Counted from the stretch's first letter, positions 10,295 through 20,090 are shown. The stretch is 64,000 nucleotides of DNA from Limnephilus marmoratus (GCA_917880885.1 OU862910.1:13962710-14026709), one strand, 5' to 3'. Numbers and translations: made by a program. Notes: generated by a model not told the origin, from the sequence alone.

Positions 10295-11702
10295 TTAGGG
10301 CCATTAACCAGCGGCCTAGAATTCAAATTTCGTCGAACGATAGTCTTGCAATCGTACTCTTGCAACTATACAGGGCGGTTCCGATGAGAAAGATTAATTA
10401 TTCTTCATACCAGCATTTTAACATAATAACTTAACATCGATTTTATTTCATTCAAAAATTGCTTCGATAAATACTTACATTCAAAAAGGCTGAAACTCGT
10501 GATGATAAAACTATTAAAATTATGTACTTTTTGTAATTATGTTTTGCTCATGGTATTTAAATTTTTCAATAATATCTAAGCAAATTAAGAAAGTTTTTTT
10601 TTTAAATAAATAGACAAATTGAAGAATTTTCGTCACAAAACAAGTTTTTTTAATGATTTTATTTGAACTAAAATTAAAATTCTGAAAATTAGCTTTGCCA
10701 AATAATGTGTTTATTTTTTTAACTGCATGATTATATGATTTAAAATGTGTGTTGTATAATACAAAATTTTGTTTCAAAATTTTACAAAAATCTGCCAACG
10801 ACCTACGGTAAAACCTAATTGTACTAAAAATAAACATTTATTCTCAAAATGTAAAAAATCGCTTTACTAGATAATATAATAGTCATTCGAAATCAATTTA
10901 TAATTTGTTGTGGAAAAGAGTCGATACGTCTAAAATTTGATTTAAAAATGATATTTTTCCGGTTTTGTCTGATTATTCCCTCTTAAGAGGGCATTACCAG
11001 AGAAAACCGGAAATACGTCATTTTCAAAAAAGTTTTTAGACGTATTGACTCTTTTCCACAAAAAATTATAAATGGATTTCGAAAGGTTGTTCTTTTATCT
11101 AGCATTCGTATATAATATTTTGAGAATTTTTTTTAAATTTTAGTATAATAAGGTTATTCCATAGGTCGTTGGCAGATTTGTTCAATTTTCAAAAAAGTTT
11201 TTGTATTATACCACACCCATTTCAAATAATGTAATCATGCAGTAAAATAAATCAATATATTATCTAGCAAACGTATGTTTTAGAATTTTAATTTTAGTTT
11301 CAATAAAATCATTAAAAAATATGTACGTACATGTGTTTCTTGGCGAAAATTGGTCCGTTTGTGTATTTATTTGCGCACTTACAAACTAATATATTTCAGA
11401 TTTTTTTAACATTCTTATTAAATTTAGACATTATTGAAAAATGATAAATACTTATAATGAAAAAATAACTACAAAAAGTACATTATTTTAATAGTTTTAT
11501 CATCACGCCTTTCAGCATTTTTGGGTGAAGGTTTAAATTAAAGCTAATTTGAATTGAAATAAATTCGATATTGAGTTATAATTTAAAAAAGCTGGTACGG
11601 AGAATAATTAATCTTTCTCATTGTAACCGCCCTGCACAATCGTAAGAACAACTTTCGACGAAATGTGGATTTTCGTCCTCTGGCTGGTTAAACGCTCTTA
11701 AC
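10295..11702. mobile_element. 1.4-kb foldback element with about 690-bp imperfect palindromic arms
   Basis: The left start (TTAGGGCCATTAACCAGC, 10296-10313) and the reverse complement of the right end (TTAAGAGCGTTTAACCAGC) match, and matching continues for the whole length: for example CAGGGCGGTTCCGATGAGAA at about 10371 against its complement at about 11612, GTCGATACGTCTAAAA at about 10920 against about 11035, and CCGGTTTT against AAAACCGG around 10960-11010. The centre is at about 10987-10990 (CCTCTTAAGAGG). There is no transposase. Small indels and substitutions separate the arms, so it is not brand new. It belongs to the foldback/long-hairpin MITE type; the superfamily is unclear. Confidence 0.75.
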
Positions 11703-11933
11703 TCCACGTAGAAGGCCTTTAGGAAAATAATTTCTCTCAGGCCCTATGTCATTTACGAAGATGCTGTGTGGAGAGTCTTTTTAAGAAGAGGAAGGAGTGA
11801 ACATGGGTCTTGAAGAGGCCCGCATTGTACGAGAGAGGAGACACAGAGGCCGGCAAATAGTTCCACAGCCGCGATATTGAATTCAAAAGAGTCGTAGAAG
11901 CGACCCGTTTTCATGTGACAAATGTTAACCATG
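11695..11933 (-). pseudogene. 3' end fragment of a CR1-like LINE (older copy)
   Basis: On the minus strand it encodes the degenerate end of the same C-terminal domain as the next feature, followed by the double-stem 3' tail (11700-11770). Aligned with 11952-12180 it is the same LINE family, diverged by several indels. It abuts the poly(A) end of the next copy, giving a tandem arrangement in the same orientation. Confidence 0.65.
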
Positions 11934-12505
11934 TTTTTTTTTTTTTTTTTTACATTAACTCCACACAGGAGGCCCTGAGGAAAATAATTTCCCTCAGGGC
12001 CTATGTCATCTGGGATGCTGTGTAGAGGGTCTTTTTGAGGAGAGGAAGGAATGAACATTGGTCTTGAAGAGACCCATGTTGTAGGAAGGAGGAAACACAG
12101 AGGCCGGCAAATCATTCCACAGCCGAGCTGTTGAACACAAGAATGAGTCGAAGAAACGACCCGTTCTCATGTGACAAATGTCAACTGTGTACAAATGTTG
12201 GGCACGCGTTTGGCGTGTTTCCCGACTATGCACCGGTGCCGAAGGGATCAATGATGCTAGTTCCTCGGAGCATCTTCCATTGTAATACCGGTAGAACAAG
12301 GATAGCATTCCCACCCGACGCCTGTGCTCTAAAGATTGCAATACGTCTGTTAAGATGGGAGAATCTATCAAACGGACCGCCCGTTTCTGCACAGAGTCGA
12401 GGGTATTTTTCAGGTATTTTGGAGCTCCAGACCAGAGGTGGTTGCCAAATTCAACCGTGGGGCGCACTTGCGATTTGTACAGGGTTAGCAGTTGCGTACA
12501 TATGT
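11934..12505 (-). pseudogene. CR1/L2-like LINE 3' end: ORF2 C-terminus, 3' tail and poly(A)
   Basis: The frame at 12467-12006 runs from Q-V-R-P-T-V-E-F-G-N-H-L-W-S-G-A-P through LDSVQKRAVRLI, SLFYRYYNGRCSEEL and LWNDLPASVFP, a signature block found at the end of many arthropod CR1/L2/jockey-superfamily ORF2 proteins after the reverse transcriptase thumb. The frame is open upstream for about 12 codons, so its apparent start is not a real start. The stop is followed by the double-stem 3' tail and an 18-nt poly(A) (T run 11934-11951). The reverse transcriptase itself is absent. A further fragment of the same family is at 61290-61545. Confidence 0.8.
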
Positions 12506-12660
12506 TGGGTGCGTGTTTGGCGTGTTTCCCAACTCTAGACCGGTGCCGAGGGGATCAATGACGCTAGTTCCTCGGAGTATCTTCCATTGAAATACCGGTA
12601 CAACAAGGACAGCATTTCCACCTTACGACTGTGCTCTAAAGATTTCAATCCGTTTTCTGA
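12503..12660 (-). repeat. Partial duplicate of the LINE C-terminal coding segment
   Basis: The segment repeats 12195-12350 with about 90% identity by eye (landmarks GGCGTGTTTCCC, CCGGTGCCGA, GTTCCTCGGAG). The two copies lie in the same orientation about 308 bp apart, so part of ORF2 is tandemly duplicated at the truncation point. It cannot encode a functional protein. Confidence 0.75.
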
Positions 12661-13593
12661 TAGATAAAAAATACTATTGGTAATATACTTTCCCTTCAAT
12701 CAAAAGTGAACCGGCATTTAGAATCGAAACTTTTGTAAATCGATTTTAACTATATTACATATGTTACTAGATCTGAATAGGCAAAGACCATCGGACGATC
12801 ATCTTTTCATTTCTCTTTCCAACTTCATAAGTCTCACAAATGGGAATACCACAACTCAACTGGCGCCAAGTAGTGGGAATCCTTCGTCGGTGTCATATAA
12901 GAAAATAATAAAGCAAAAGCATAACTCGAATTACATTTACCATATATCTCATCACGACCATAATTCGTTATTAATTTTTAAAATTATATTTTACATGGAG
13001 TGCCTACACATTTATCGAACCTTCAACAAACTTCAAATGTTAATCTGACCCTCATCTAAATCTCGAATTCGGGTTCGTATTATTTAATCCTCCGAGCGCA
13101 TATTTCTGGGTTACCCCTGTAACAGTCAAATTAGTACAGTTTAAGTTATAAACCTGTCCATGTTGAAATCAATAAGAAAGAATTAAGAAAATCGCAACCT
13201 TTATACCATCCCACAGGGCCTTACTGTATAAGGAAAGGAATCATTTAACTGGAGAGAAATAAATAATACTCGTATTAACAAATTTCCAGCGAAATTTTGG
13301 GATTATGGAGAGAAATTTATTTTTTTTGAGAGTTGTTGTTTATTATTTAACCTTTTCAGAAGGTTTATAATGTTTTAAATTATATATTTTTTATTCGGAT
13401 TTAAACATTTAATCTTACGTACTACTTGCATATCGGGTCTTTAATACCTATCCCAGTAGAAACATGTAAAAACAAATTGTCGGATGCAACATTTGATTAT
13501 GTGTTTTTAGTTAACCGCGTAGAGAAAATCTATTTACGAATGCTTATATAAAAATCAAAATACGTATTGATATGAGTATGTATATGGGTAACC
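12661..13593. other. AT-rich stretch without recognisable features
   Basis: A 95-codon open frame at 12761-13048 has no recognisable domain and biased composition; I regard it as chance. Confidence 0.4.
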
Positions 13594-14200
13594 GACGAGT
13601 TCATCGAAAATCAACTCATCGAAAGTAAATTCATCGAAAACGAGTTCATCGAAAATCAATTCATCGAAAATCAATTCATCGAATGATCAATTCATCGAAT
13701 CGCCAATTCATCGAAAAACATTTTTTTTGTAGCTATTAGAGCTGTCAAAATTAAATACCCAAAAAGGTCTGTTTAACTGAGTTAAATGTCTTTAGTAACT
13801 ATCAGTTTCGTAGTGACAATGTAAAATTTATAGGTTATCTCTTCGATTTCCGATTGTCTGATAGAAAGGGATATCTAAGGAACGGTGACCAGACAACTCA
13901 TAATGAAACCAACTCATAAACAACTCAGAAAGGTCATTAAGAGTGATGAAAAAAAAATATTTAAAAATTGGTTAAATAGGTTAAGTTAGGTTAGGTTAGG
14001 TTAGTTTAGGTTGACCAATGCTTTTTTAACTTCTCGGTCCGCTCGGCATTTCTCTCAAATATCAACAAAATATATTTTTTTGATGAATTGGCGATTCGAT
14101 GAATTAATCATTCGATGAATTGGTATTCGATGAACTCGTTTTCGATGAATTTGCTTTCGACGAATTGATTTTCGATGAATTCGTTTTCGATGAACTCGTC
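13594..14200. mobile_element. Foldback element of TTCATCGAAAA units around a TTAGG-like core
   Basis: The ends GACGAGTTCATCG (13594) and CGATGAACTCGTC (to 14200) are perfect inverted repeats. The left arm (13594-13723) has about eight tandem units built on TTCATCGAAAA with a period near 15 bp; the right arm (14078-14200) has about eight units of the reverse complement. The internal 350 bp has no ORF of note but contains GTTAGGTTAGGTTAGG at about 13984-14004. The total is 607 bp. The layout is the same as that of the element at 3152-3609, although the unit sequence differs. Confidence 0.75.
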
Positions 14201-14224
14201 GTGAAACGGTTTCTATATATGCTG

Positions 14225-14545
14225 TCTGGCGTTATGAAATTTGAATCAAAAAATTGCAATAGGTTGCACGCAAGCTGTTTAAAAACTGAGTGGGCCGGGA
14301 GTGAATGTATGGAATGCGAGAGGCGGGAGGGGAACTCGGGAGGGGGGTTCGCGGGACGGAGGAAACGTGGGAGAGGGGAGTGGAGAGAGGGAAAGCGGAG
14401 AAGGTCGAGTGGGAACGCGTGAGGGGAAGGGGACGCGGAAGAGGATGGCGAGGCGGAAGAGGGACGGGACGAATGGGAAAGAATATGCAGGGAGAAACAA
14501 TCTCTTGATTAAGTTGGATAGCAACGTATGCCGGGAACTCGCTTG
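14225..14545 (+). repeat. Repeat family D with a purine-rich minisatellite core
   Basis: The left part (AAAAAATTGCAATAGG, then GCAAGCTGTTT) and right part (GGAGAAACAAT, GGATAGCAACG) match 20100-20530 in reverse. Between them lies a GGGA-rich stretch of about 180 bp (14310-14480) of near-pure purine on this strand. Overlapping open frames in it are products of the skewed composition and not genes. Confidence 0.65.
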
Positions 14546-14690
14546 TAATATATTTAATTGATTAAGCACAATATAAGCAAAACAATTTGAATTCGGTGAA
14601 CACATGAAGTTATATAAATGACAACATTTTTAAAAATTTTACAACCAACTAGAGGCCAATCGGCATGCCAATTCCGGGAAGGTGGAAAAA

Positions 14691-14758
14691 TAGGCAAATA
14701 AAACAAATAGGCAAATAAAACAAATAGGCAAATAAAACAAATTGGCAAATAAAACAAA
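14691..14758 (+). repeat. 17-bp minisatellite, four units
   Basis: The unit ATAGGCAAATAAAACAA is repeated four times with one substitution in the last unit. Confidence 0.85.
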
Positions 14759-14759
14759 C

Positions 14760-15813
14760 GGAAAATAAATAATTATACACGTGTTTTCACAGTTTTCGCT
14801 GCCTCATCTCACATAATTGATATCAATATGTGTATTTTATTCTAAGTAACGTTAACTGGCGGCATTTCGAATAGGTTCTATCGGTGCTAAATTGTTTTAA
14901 ATATTAGAATGCAGCATTTTTGCCTAATTATTTTTCAAATGTCACCGCGTGTTTTCGCGTGCTTATTATTTTTTTTCATCCTTCGAGTAACCTTATGCAG
15001 CGTGGGTCATTAAACTAGAAATATGTTATGCGAAGCTGTCCAATATCCCTGACCCCGGGTCTCGCGGCACTCAGATAACGACTTTGGGGTCAATTGTATT
15101 AGAGCTTATTTGTCGTTAAATTCGATTATGTTATAGCGATAGTAGCGTTTTGTCTGGCCATATTTTTATCATAAGAAATCTATTCATTATTTCAACGATG
15201 ATGACCATATCCGTTAATTTTATAGACTGGAAGCTAATTTTTAAATTTCTGTCGCCTTACATTAATGTGTATGGCGCTGGTTAATTGGCATATCAACGGA
15301 TCATTTTTCGTGAATTGTTGGCTTTAACATGAAGCTTATATTAGAATAATTGAGAAGAAGATATGATCAATGGTTATTATCAGAGACGACCTCCGAAAAT
15401 TAATACTTCAAAGCGGAAGGCTGCTGATTCGAACATCGTCGAATATTGACATTTAGTTTTACACAAATTGCTTTAGAGTCTCGTTAGGCATGTTGAAAAT
15501 AAACTTTAATTTGGGTAACTAATATTATATCATATGTGTTGTTTTTTCTGTGGTAAAACATAAGAGGAACGGCTGGGCGACCTTTTTAATACGAAACTCA
15601 AATTTGGATATCAGGTCAAAATACCCAACCAAACTGAATAATATTTTTTTAATATCAAAAGTTACAGCAAATGTGTAATACGAGTATGTGCGATTTTATT
15701 TATTCGTGTAAATTATGATATATGGTTCGTAAAAAAATACGATTTTGCCTGATTTTACAGGTAACTTTGAGCACAATTTTAAGGGAACTTTGGTATTTTT
15801 GTGAGTTAATTAT
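14760..15813. other. AT-rich stretch without recognisable features
   Basis: No gene, tandem repeat or terminal repeat was seen. It forms the 5' flank of the LTR element. Confidence 0.5.
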
Positions 15814-16091
15814 TGTGGTGAACGTATGTCTTGCGGTATGAAAGAGACATGCGTGTATGAGTGAGACAGCATGAGGAACGTATAAAAGGGTGTGATGGCT
15901 GTCTACCGTCCTCTTTGCATTTACGCTTCCTACGAAGCACACCTGTACACAATCTCGGAATAAACATAAATAGTCTACCCACTATTATTATTGGCAACCT
16001 CACCCTATACGGAGATCACCCTCCCAAGAAGATCTGGATTCATACAACGGAGTCCAGGTGGTAATGTAGATAACCGGCCACGGTCATCACA
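15814..16091 (+). repeat. 5' LTR
   Basis: It contains a TATA box (TATAAAAGGG, 15881-15890) and a polyadenylation signal AATAAA (15959-15964), giving a plausible U3-R-U5 layout in 278 bp. It is identical to the 3' LTR. Confidence 0.93.
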
Positions 16092-16484
16092 TTTGGCGCA
16101 GCCTATAAAGGAAGAAGATTTACGCAGCAGCCAAAATCACATTTGGCAGCAAACATCACGAGATTGAGGCTACAGTGGACAATAGGTGATCAGGCAGCAT
16201 CAGGCCAGATCACATTCAGGAAGAGCAAGAGCAGCAGAAATTGGCATCCGAGGAATAGCAAGGCGCTGGATAGGTTTATTCAGTGCCGAGAACCTGGAGG
16301 AGCATACACGTAAGGCGTGGATGGAGAAGTCCGGGTCTTCAGGAGAAGATCAGAGACCAGGTGCAGACCTCACGGAAGGCGTGCCGGCGCATTAGAAGGA
16401 CGACCAGGGTTCAGGAGCCAGGAGACGGTCCGCGGAAGGGCGAGATCGGAGCAGCAGCATCAAGTCAACAGAGTCGTGAGTTGA
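16092..16484 (+). other. LTR element leader with primer-binding site
   Basis: About 390 bp of non-coding leader between the LTR and the Gag frame. It starts TTTGGCGCAGCC, the usual position of a tRNA primer-binding site, and is rich in CAGCA/GAAGA words. Short frames here are not supported. Confidence 0.6.
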
Positions 16485-17612
16485 GTGCTGTTTGTAAAAT
16501 TTTCTGCTTTTATTGATTGGATCTGTGTGAAGATGGAAGGGGGAGAACTGCCCAGGTTTTGTCATTTGAGGGACAAACTGGAGACGTTCGTGTTGCAATA
16601 CGAACAGTTCATCCTCGTCAATGATGACAAGTTAAATTCGGTAGAAAAAAAGAGAGCGGTTTTAATATCTCATTTACACACAGAGACAATAGATTTATTG
16701 ATTGATTTGTGTTTTCCTAAAAAAATTACAGATATTACGGTCGAAAATTTATTGTTATTACTAGAGAATCATGTAGGTATCAAACGAAATGTGTTCAAAG
16801 AGCGCGAAATTTTTTTTGCTACGAAACAAAAAAGTTCAGAATCGGTTAATGATTATATAGCACGGTTAAGAAATCTCGTTAGATTTTGCAAATTCGAGGA
16901 CAGACTTGAATATAATTTAAAAGATGTTTTTGTCACCGGTCTTCGAGTGGGGCGTATTAAGGAGAAATTATTTGTAGAGGCTGAAAACTTTTCATTAAAA
17001 AAGGTTATAGAATGTGCTATTGCTATGGATTCATTCGAGGTAATGAATAAGCAAATTAAAACGGAAAGTGTTGATTTAGTAAATAAATTTAAAAATACAT
17101 CGAACAATTTGTCACAAAAACAAAATTCGGTAGGTAAACATTTTTTTAGAACTTCGGACAAGAATGTTACATCGTACAGAGCGAGGTCAGCGGACCGAAC
17201 AAAGTGTAAACATTGCGGGAATTATCACGATTCAGTAAACTGTAAATTTAAAGACGTGTTTTGTTATAAATGCAGAGTAAAAGGGCATATTGGGAAGATA
17301 TGTCGCGGTTTAAAATATAATAACATTTCTTCAGTGTTCGTAAATACGCAGGAACATAAAAACATGTTGCGGATAAACGCAGTATATTGTGAACCAATAT
17401 TGTGCAAAGTTTTAGTGAATAATGTGGAACTAAACGGTTTATTGGACACAGGGGCGGCAATTTCGATTTTAACGGACGAAGATTATGTTAAACATTTCAA
17501 ACATTTGATGTTAAAACCAAAGGATTTAACCTTAATGGGTTACGCTAACTGTAAGTTAAATTTATTGGGTTGTATCTTATTAACAGTTGATTTTAACGGT
17601 TATAGGGCGTGA
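16485..17612 (+). CDS. gag: Gag-like protein with two zinc knuckles and a truncated retropepsin
   Basis: The frame has 375 codons. The likely start is the Met at 16533 (MEGGELPRF), since the preceding residues look like leader. Residues about 20-215 form a helical Gag-like region with the motif 'R-x-L-x-x-F-C-x-F' found in arthropod Gypsy Gag proteins. Two zinc knuckles follow: CKHCGNYHDSVNC (CX2CX3HX4C) and CYKCRVKGHIGKIC (CX2CX4HX4C), about residues 241-275. Near the end LLDTGAAISIL carries the retropepsin D-T-G active site. The protease then stops about 40 residues later; the usual flap region and the second half are missing and the motif G-R-D-F that should follow is found in the next frame. 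So protease is probably inactive unless the missing part is bypassed by complementation. Confidence 0.85.
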   Translation: MLFVKFSAFIDWICVKMEGGELPRFCHLRDKLETFVLQYEQFILVNDDKLNSVEKKRAVLISHLHTETIDLLIDLCFPKKITDITVENLLLLLENHVGIKRNVFKEREIFFATKQKSSESVNDYIARLRNLVRFCKFEDRLEYNLKDVFVTGLRVGRIKEKLFVEAENFSLKKVIECAIAMDSFEVMNKQIKTESVDLVNKFKNTSNNLSQKQNSVGKHFFRTSDKNVTSYRARSADRTKCKHCGNYHDSVNCKFKDVFCYKCRVKGHIGKICRGLKYNNISSVFVNTQEHKNMLRINAVYCEPILCKVLVNNVELNGLLDTGAAISILTDEDYVKHFKHLMLKPKDLTLMGYANCKLNLLGCILLTVDFNGYRA

Positions 17613-19347
17613 TTTCATTAAAAAGTTTAATATTGGATTTACGGGCTTACAATCTACTTTATCCCAGGAGGGAAGTGGAAATATTTCTCACAATATGGTT
17701 GAGAATAATACTAGTGGAGTTGATAATTTAATTCGGAAATTCCCGGAGGTTTTTTCGGAGAAACTGGGTAAATTCAATAAATATAAAATGCATTTGAAAT
17801 TAAAAGAGAATGCGGAACCGAAATTCTGCAATCCGAGAAATATACCGTTTGCTTTAAAAGTAAAGGTTGAATCGGAATTGGGATGTTTACAATCGGAAGG
17901 TATTTCAGTTCCGGTAAACTATAGTAAGTTTGCGTCACCAATCGTTCCCATAGAAAAAAATAATGGGGAAATAAATGAACAATCAATTTCAGCCCAGGAG
18001 GGTAGTGAAATTTTTTCTCATAGTGTTTTTGAGAATGATAGAAGTGATTTACAATCAATTTCATCCCAGGAGGGTAGTGAAATTTTTTCTCATAGTGGTT
18101 TTGATGATGATAGAAGTGATTTACAATCAATTTCATCCCAGGAGGGTAGTGAAATTTTTTCTCATAGTGTATTTGAGAGTGGTAGAAGTAAAGTGAATAA
18201 AAAAATTCGAAAATTCCAGGAGGTTTTTTCGGAGAAAGCGGGTAGTTTTAATAAAAGTAAAGTGCAATTAGAATTAATTGGGAATGAGGAACCAGTTCAC
18301 GTAGAGAATGACTTGGATACTCAAATTCTAAGTTTATTTAAAAATAACAGAGATTTACCTATAACGGAAGAAATATGGAGTAGGGTGCATATTAATTATG
18401 CGGGCCCAATTGCAAATAAATATTTTCTTGTAATTATTGACTCAACCTCAAAATGGTTAGACTGTGTAGAGGTAAATTCTCCAAATTCGTATAACACTAT
18501 TAAAATATTAAAGGGTTTATTTAGTTATTTCGGGAGTGTACAGACAATAGTTTCAGATAATGGAGCCGTTTTCATGTCAGCGGACTTCAAAGAGTTTTGT
18601 GAGATGAATAACATCAAACATTTAACTACTCCGGTAAATCATCCACAATCAAATGGTCTAGCAGAAAACGCGGTTCGAACGTGTAAAAATTTAAAAAAAA
18701 AAATGATGATAAGAAATAAGTTTCAGTCAGGTTATGAGGAAAAATTAGGAAATTTTTTAATTGATTACAGAAATGCACCACACTGTACAACTGGCTTAGA
18801 ACCTGCAGTTGTAATGTTTGGAAGGAAACTAAGGTCAAACTTAAACAGTTTTGTACCGAGAGGGGGGAGAGATAAGGATAATAGAATTAAGAAAGAAACA
18901 AAAATTAAAATGTCTAAATGTCAGGAAAATCAAAAATATTATTATAAAAGAAATAATAAAGAATCGGTGGGTTTTTCGATTAATCAAAAGGTAATGGTTA
19001 GAGATTTCAGAGACCAAAACAATGATAAATGGGTACCAGGGAAAGTGTATAAACAATTAGGAAAAAAACTTTATATAATTGAGGTAAATTTAAATGGTAA
19101 AATTATGTTTTGGAAAAGGCATTTTGATCAGTTGTCTAAATTATGTGTGTCATGGGAAAAGAAACACAGCAATCCTTATGTCGCGTCTGAGACGAAGAGA
19201 CTGTCGTATGATGAATACGATGTCTCCAGCTTTGGCCTGGATGACAGTCTAATGGGTTTTTCTCCTTCTCATTCCAGCCCCAGTGATCCAGTGGCGTCAA
19301 CGTCGGGAAATTGGAAGGACCGACTACGACCACGAACACACAGATGA
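17587..19347 (+). CDS. pol: Pol remnant: protease end, RT linker, tandem repeats and integrase
   Basis: The frame has 586 codons, in the +1 frame relative to Gag with a 26-bp overlap. It begins with the retropepsin-to-RT junction motif (V-I-G-R-D-F), followed by the linker with RKFPEVFSEKLGKF and the block FASPIVPIEK, which in the family directly precedes the RT palm. There the RT stops: no catalytic Asp-Asp box, no thumb, no RNase H. Instead three 24-residue repeats follow, then a second copy of the linker (RKFQEVFSEKAGSF) and the integrase catalytic core. The DDE triad is visible: D in VIIDSTSKW (about residue 284), D in VSDNGAVF (about 324) and E in GLAENAVRT (about 360), spaced D-35-E. 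A GPY/F-like module (DKWVPGKVYKQLG) follows. The integrase HHCC zinc finger is absent. The frame is otherwise open and may be translated. Confidence 0.85.
   Translation: MILTVIGRDFIKKFNIGFTGLQSTLSQEGSGNISHNMVENNTSGVDNLIRKFPEVFSEKLGKFNKYKMHLKLKENAEPKFCNPRNIPFALKVKVESELGCLQSEGISVPVNYSKFASPIVPIEKNNGEINEQSISAQEGSEIFSHSVFENDRSDLQSISSQEGSEIFSHSGFDDDRSDLQSISSQEGSEIFSHSVFESGRSKVNKKIRKFQEVFSEKAGSFNKSKVQLELIGNEEPVHVENDLDTQILSLFKNNRDLPITEEIWSRVHINYAGPIANKYFLVIIDSTSKWLDCVEVNSPNSYNTIKILKGLFSYFGSVQTIVSDNGAVFMSADFKEFCEMNNIKHLTTPVNHPQSNGLAENAVRTCKNLKKKMMIRNKFQSGYEEKLGNFLIDYRNAPHCTTGLEPAVVMFGRKLRSNLNSFVPRGGRDKDNRIKKETKIKMSKCQENQKYYYKRNNKESVGFSINQKVMVRDFRDQNNDKWVPGKVYKQLGKKLYIIEVNLNGKIMFWKRHFDQLSKLCVSWEKKHSNPYVASETKRLSYDEYDVSSFGLDDSLMGFSPSHSSPSDPVASTSGNWKDRLRPRTHR
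17980..18195 (+). repeat. Three 72-bp tandem repeats in the pol frame
   Basis: Units start at 17980, 18052 and 18124, each opening with CAATCAATTTCA and containing CCAGGAGGGTAGTGAAA. Because 72 is divisible by three, the frame is kept and each unit encodes 24 residues (Q-S-I-S-S-Q-E-G-S-E-I-F-S-H-S). A diverged source copy lies upstream at 17650-17721. They occupy the place of the missing reverse transcriptase. Confidence 0.92.
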
Positions 19348-19479
19348 GTCATTGAAGGCAGCACTCAGCTCTCGACTCAACATGAATTACTTACATTGTA
19401 AATATTGGAATATTTTATGTATTGTAAATAATTATCAGTTCATGTTGTGTAACTGTCTTCGGATTTAAGTGTGGAGGGA

Positions 19480-19757
19480 TGTGGTGAACGTATGTCTTGC
19501 GGTATGAAAGAGACATGCGTGTATGAGTGAGACAGCATGAGGAACGTATAAAAGGGTGTGATGGCTGTCTACCGTCCTCTTTGCATTTACGCTTCCTACG
19601 AAGCACACCTGTACACAATCTCGGAATAAACATAAATAGTCTACCCACTATTATTATTGGCAACCTCACCCTATACGGAGATCACCCTCCCAAGAAGATC
19701 TGGATTCATACAACGGAGTCCAGGTGGTAATGTAGATAACCGGCCACGGTCATCACA
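19480..19757 (+). repeat. 3' LTR
   Basis: Identical to the 5' LTR, with TATA box at 19547 and AATAAA at 19625. It is preceded by the polypurine tract and followed by the ATTAT duplication. Confidence 0.93.
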
Positions 19758-19954
19758 ATTATATTTATTACAAATATAATCCCACCCTACCCACTGAGAT
19801 AATATATTGAAAAATAATTAAAAATTGCATATCATCATGAAAGAGGCTATTTATTTAGAAGCTTTGGGTAGAAATTTTAATTTAAATAACAAATTTCTGT
19901 TAACTTAAATCGGACGTTTGTGAATTTACGCACATGAAAATACTTTTTTAATGC

Positions 19955-20090
19955 CTGCTAAGTCCTTCATCACAACACAAGCACCATTTTCCGCTTACCG
20001 TGGTGGGAGTGGTAGATTTTCAAATATTTTCAGATTATTCGTATCCTGGGAATATGTGTCTTTCTTTAAAAAAAAATGTTTTTTACTTTA
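19955..20090 (+). mobile_element. 5'-truncated tRNA-derived SINE (family A)
   Basis: Aligned with the body of the full copy at 38366-38569 (landmarks ACACAAGCA, GTGGTGGGAGT / GTGGTGGTAGT, AGATTTTCAAATATT, GGGAATAT) it starts inside the body, has lost the tRNA-like head, and ends in a 9-A tract at about 20069. Confidence 0.7.

Larger units (their letters stand above)
15814..19757 (+). mobile_element. Gypsy-type LTR retrotransposon lacking reverse transcriptase, recently inserted
   Basis: Two 278-bp LTRs, identical in every base I compared, begin TGTGGTGAACG and end TCATCACA (TG...CA). A 5-bp target duplication ATTAT flanks the element (15809-15813 and 19758-19762). A possible primer-binding site TGGCGCAGCC lies 2 bp after the 5' LTR (16094), and a polypurine tract (GTGGAGGGA, 19471-19479) directly precedes the 3' LTR. 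The interior encodes a Gag-like protein with zinc knuckles and a protease active-site motif, and a second frame with an integrase core. Reverse transcriptase and RNase H are absent. Identical LTRs imply recent retrotransposition, which must have used enzymes in trans. Confidence 0.92.

Noticed and set aside
10520..10837. 105-codon minus-strand frame
   Set aside because: It lies within one arm of the palindromic element, has no domain and is not kept in the other arm.
13984..14012. Telomere or chromosome end
   Set aside because: Only about four TTAGG-like units, imperfect and in the centre of a foldback element; interstitial, not a chromosome end.
14279..14605. Overlapping 60-108-codon frames on both strands in the GGGA-rich block
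   Set aside because: They exist in several frames at once, are low complexity and coincide with a two-copy repeat; compositional artefact.
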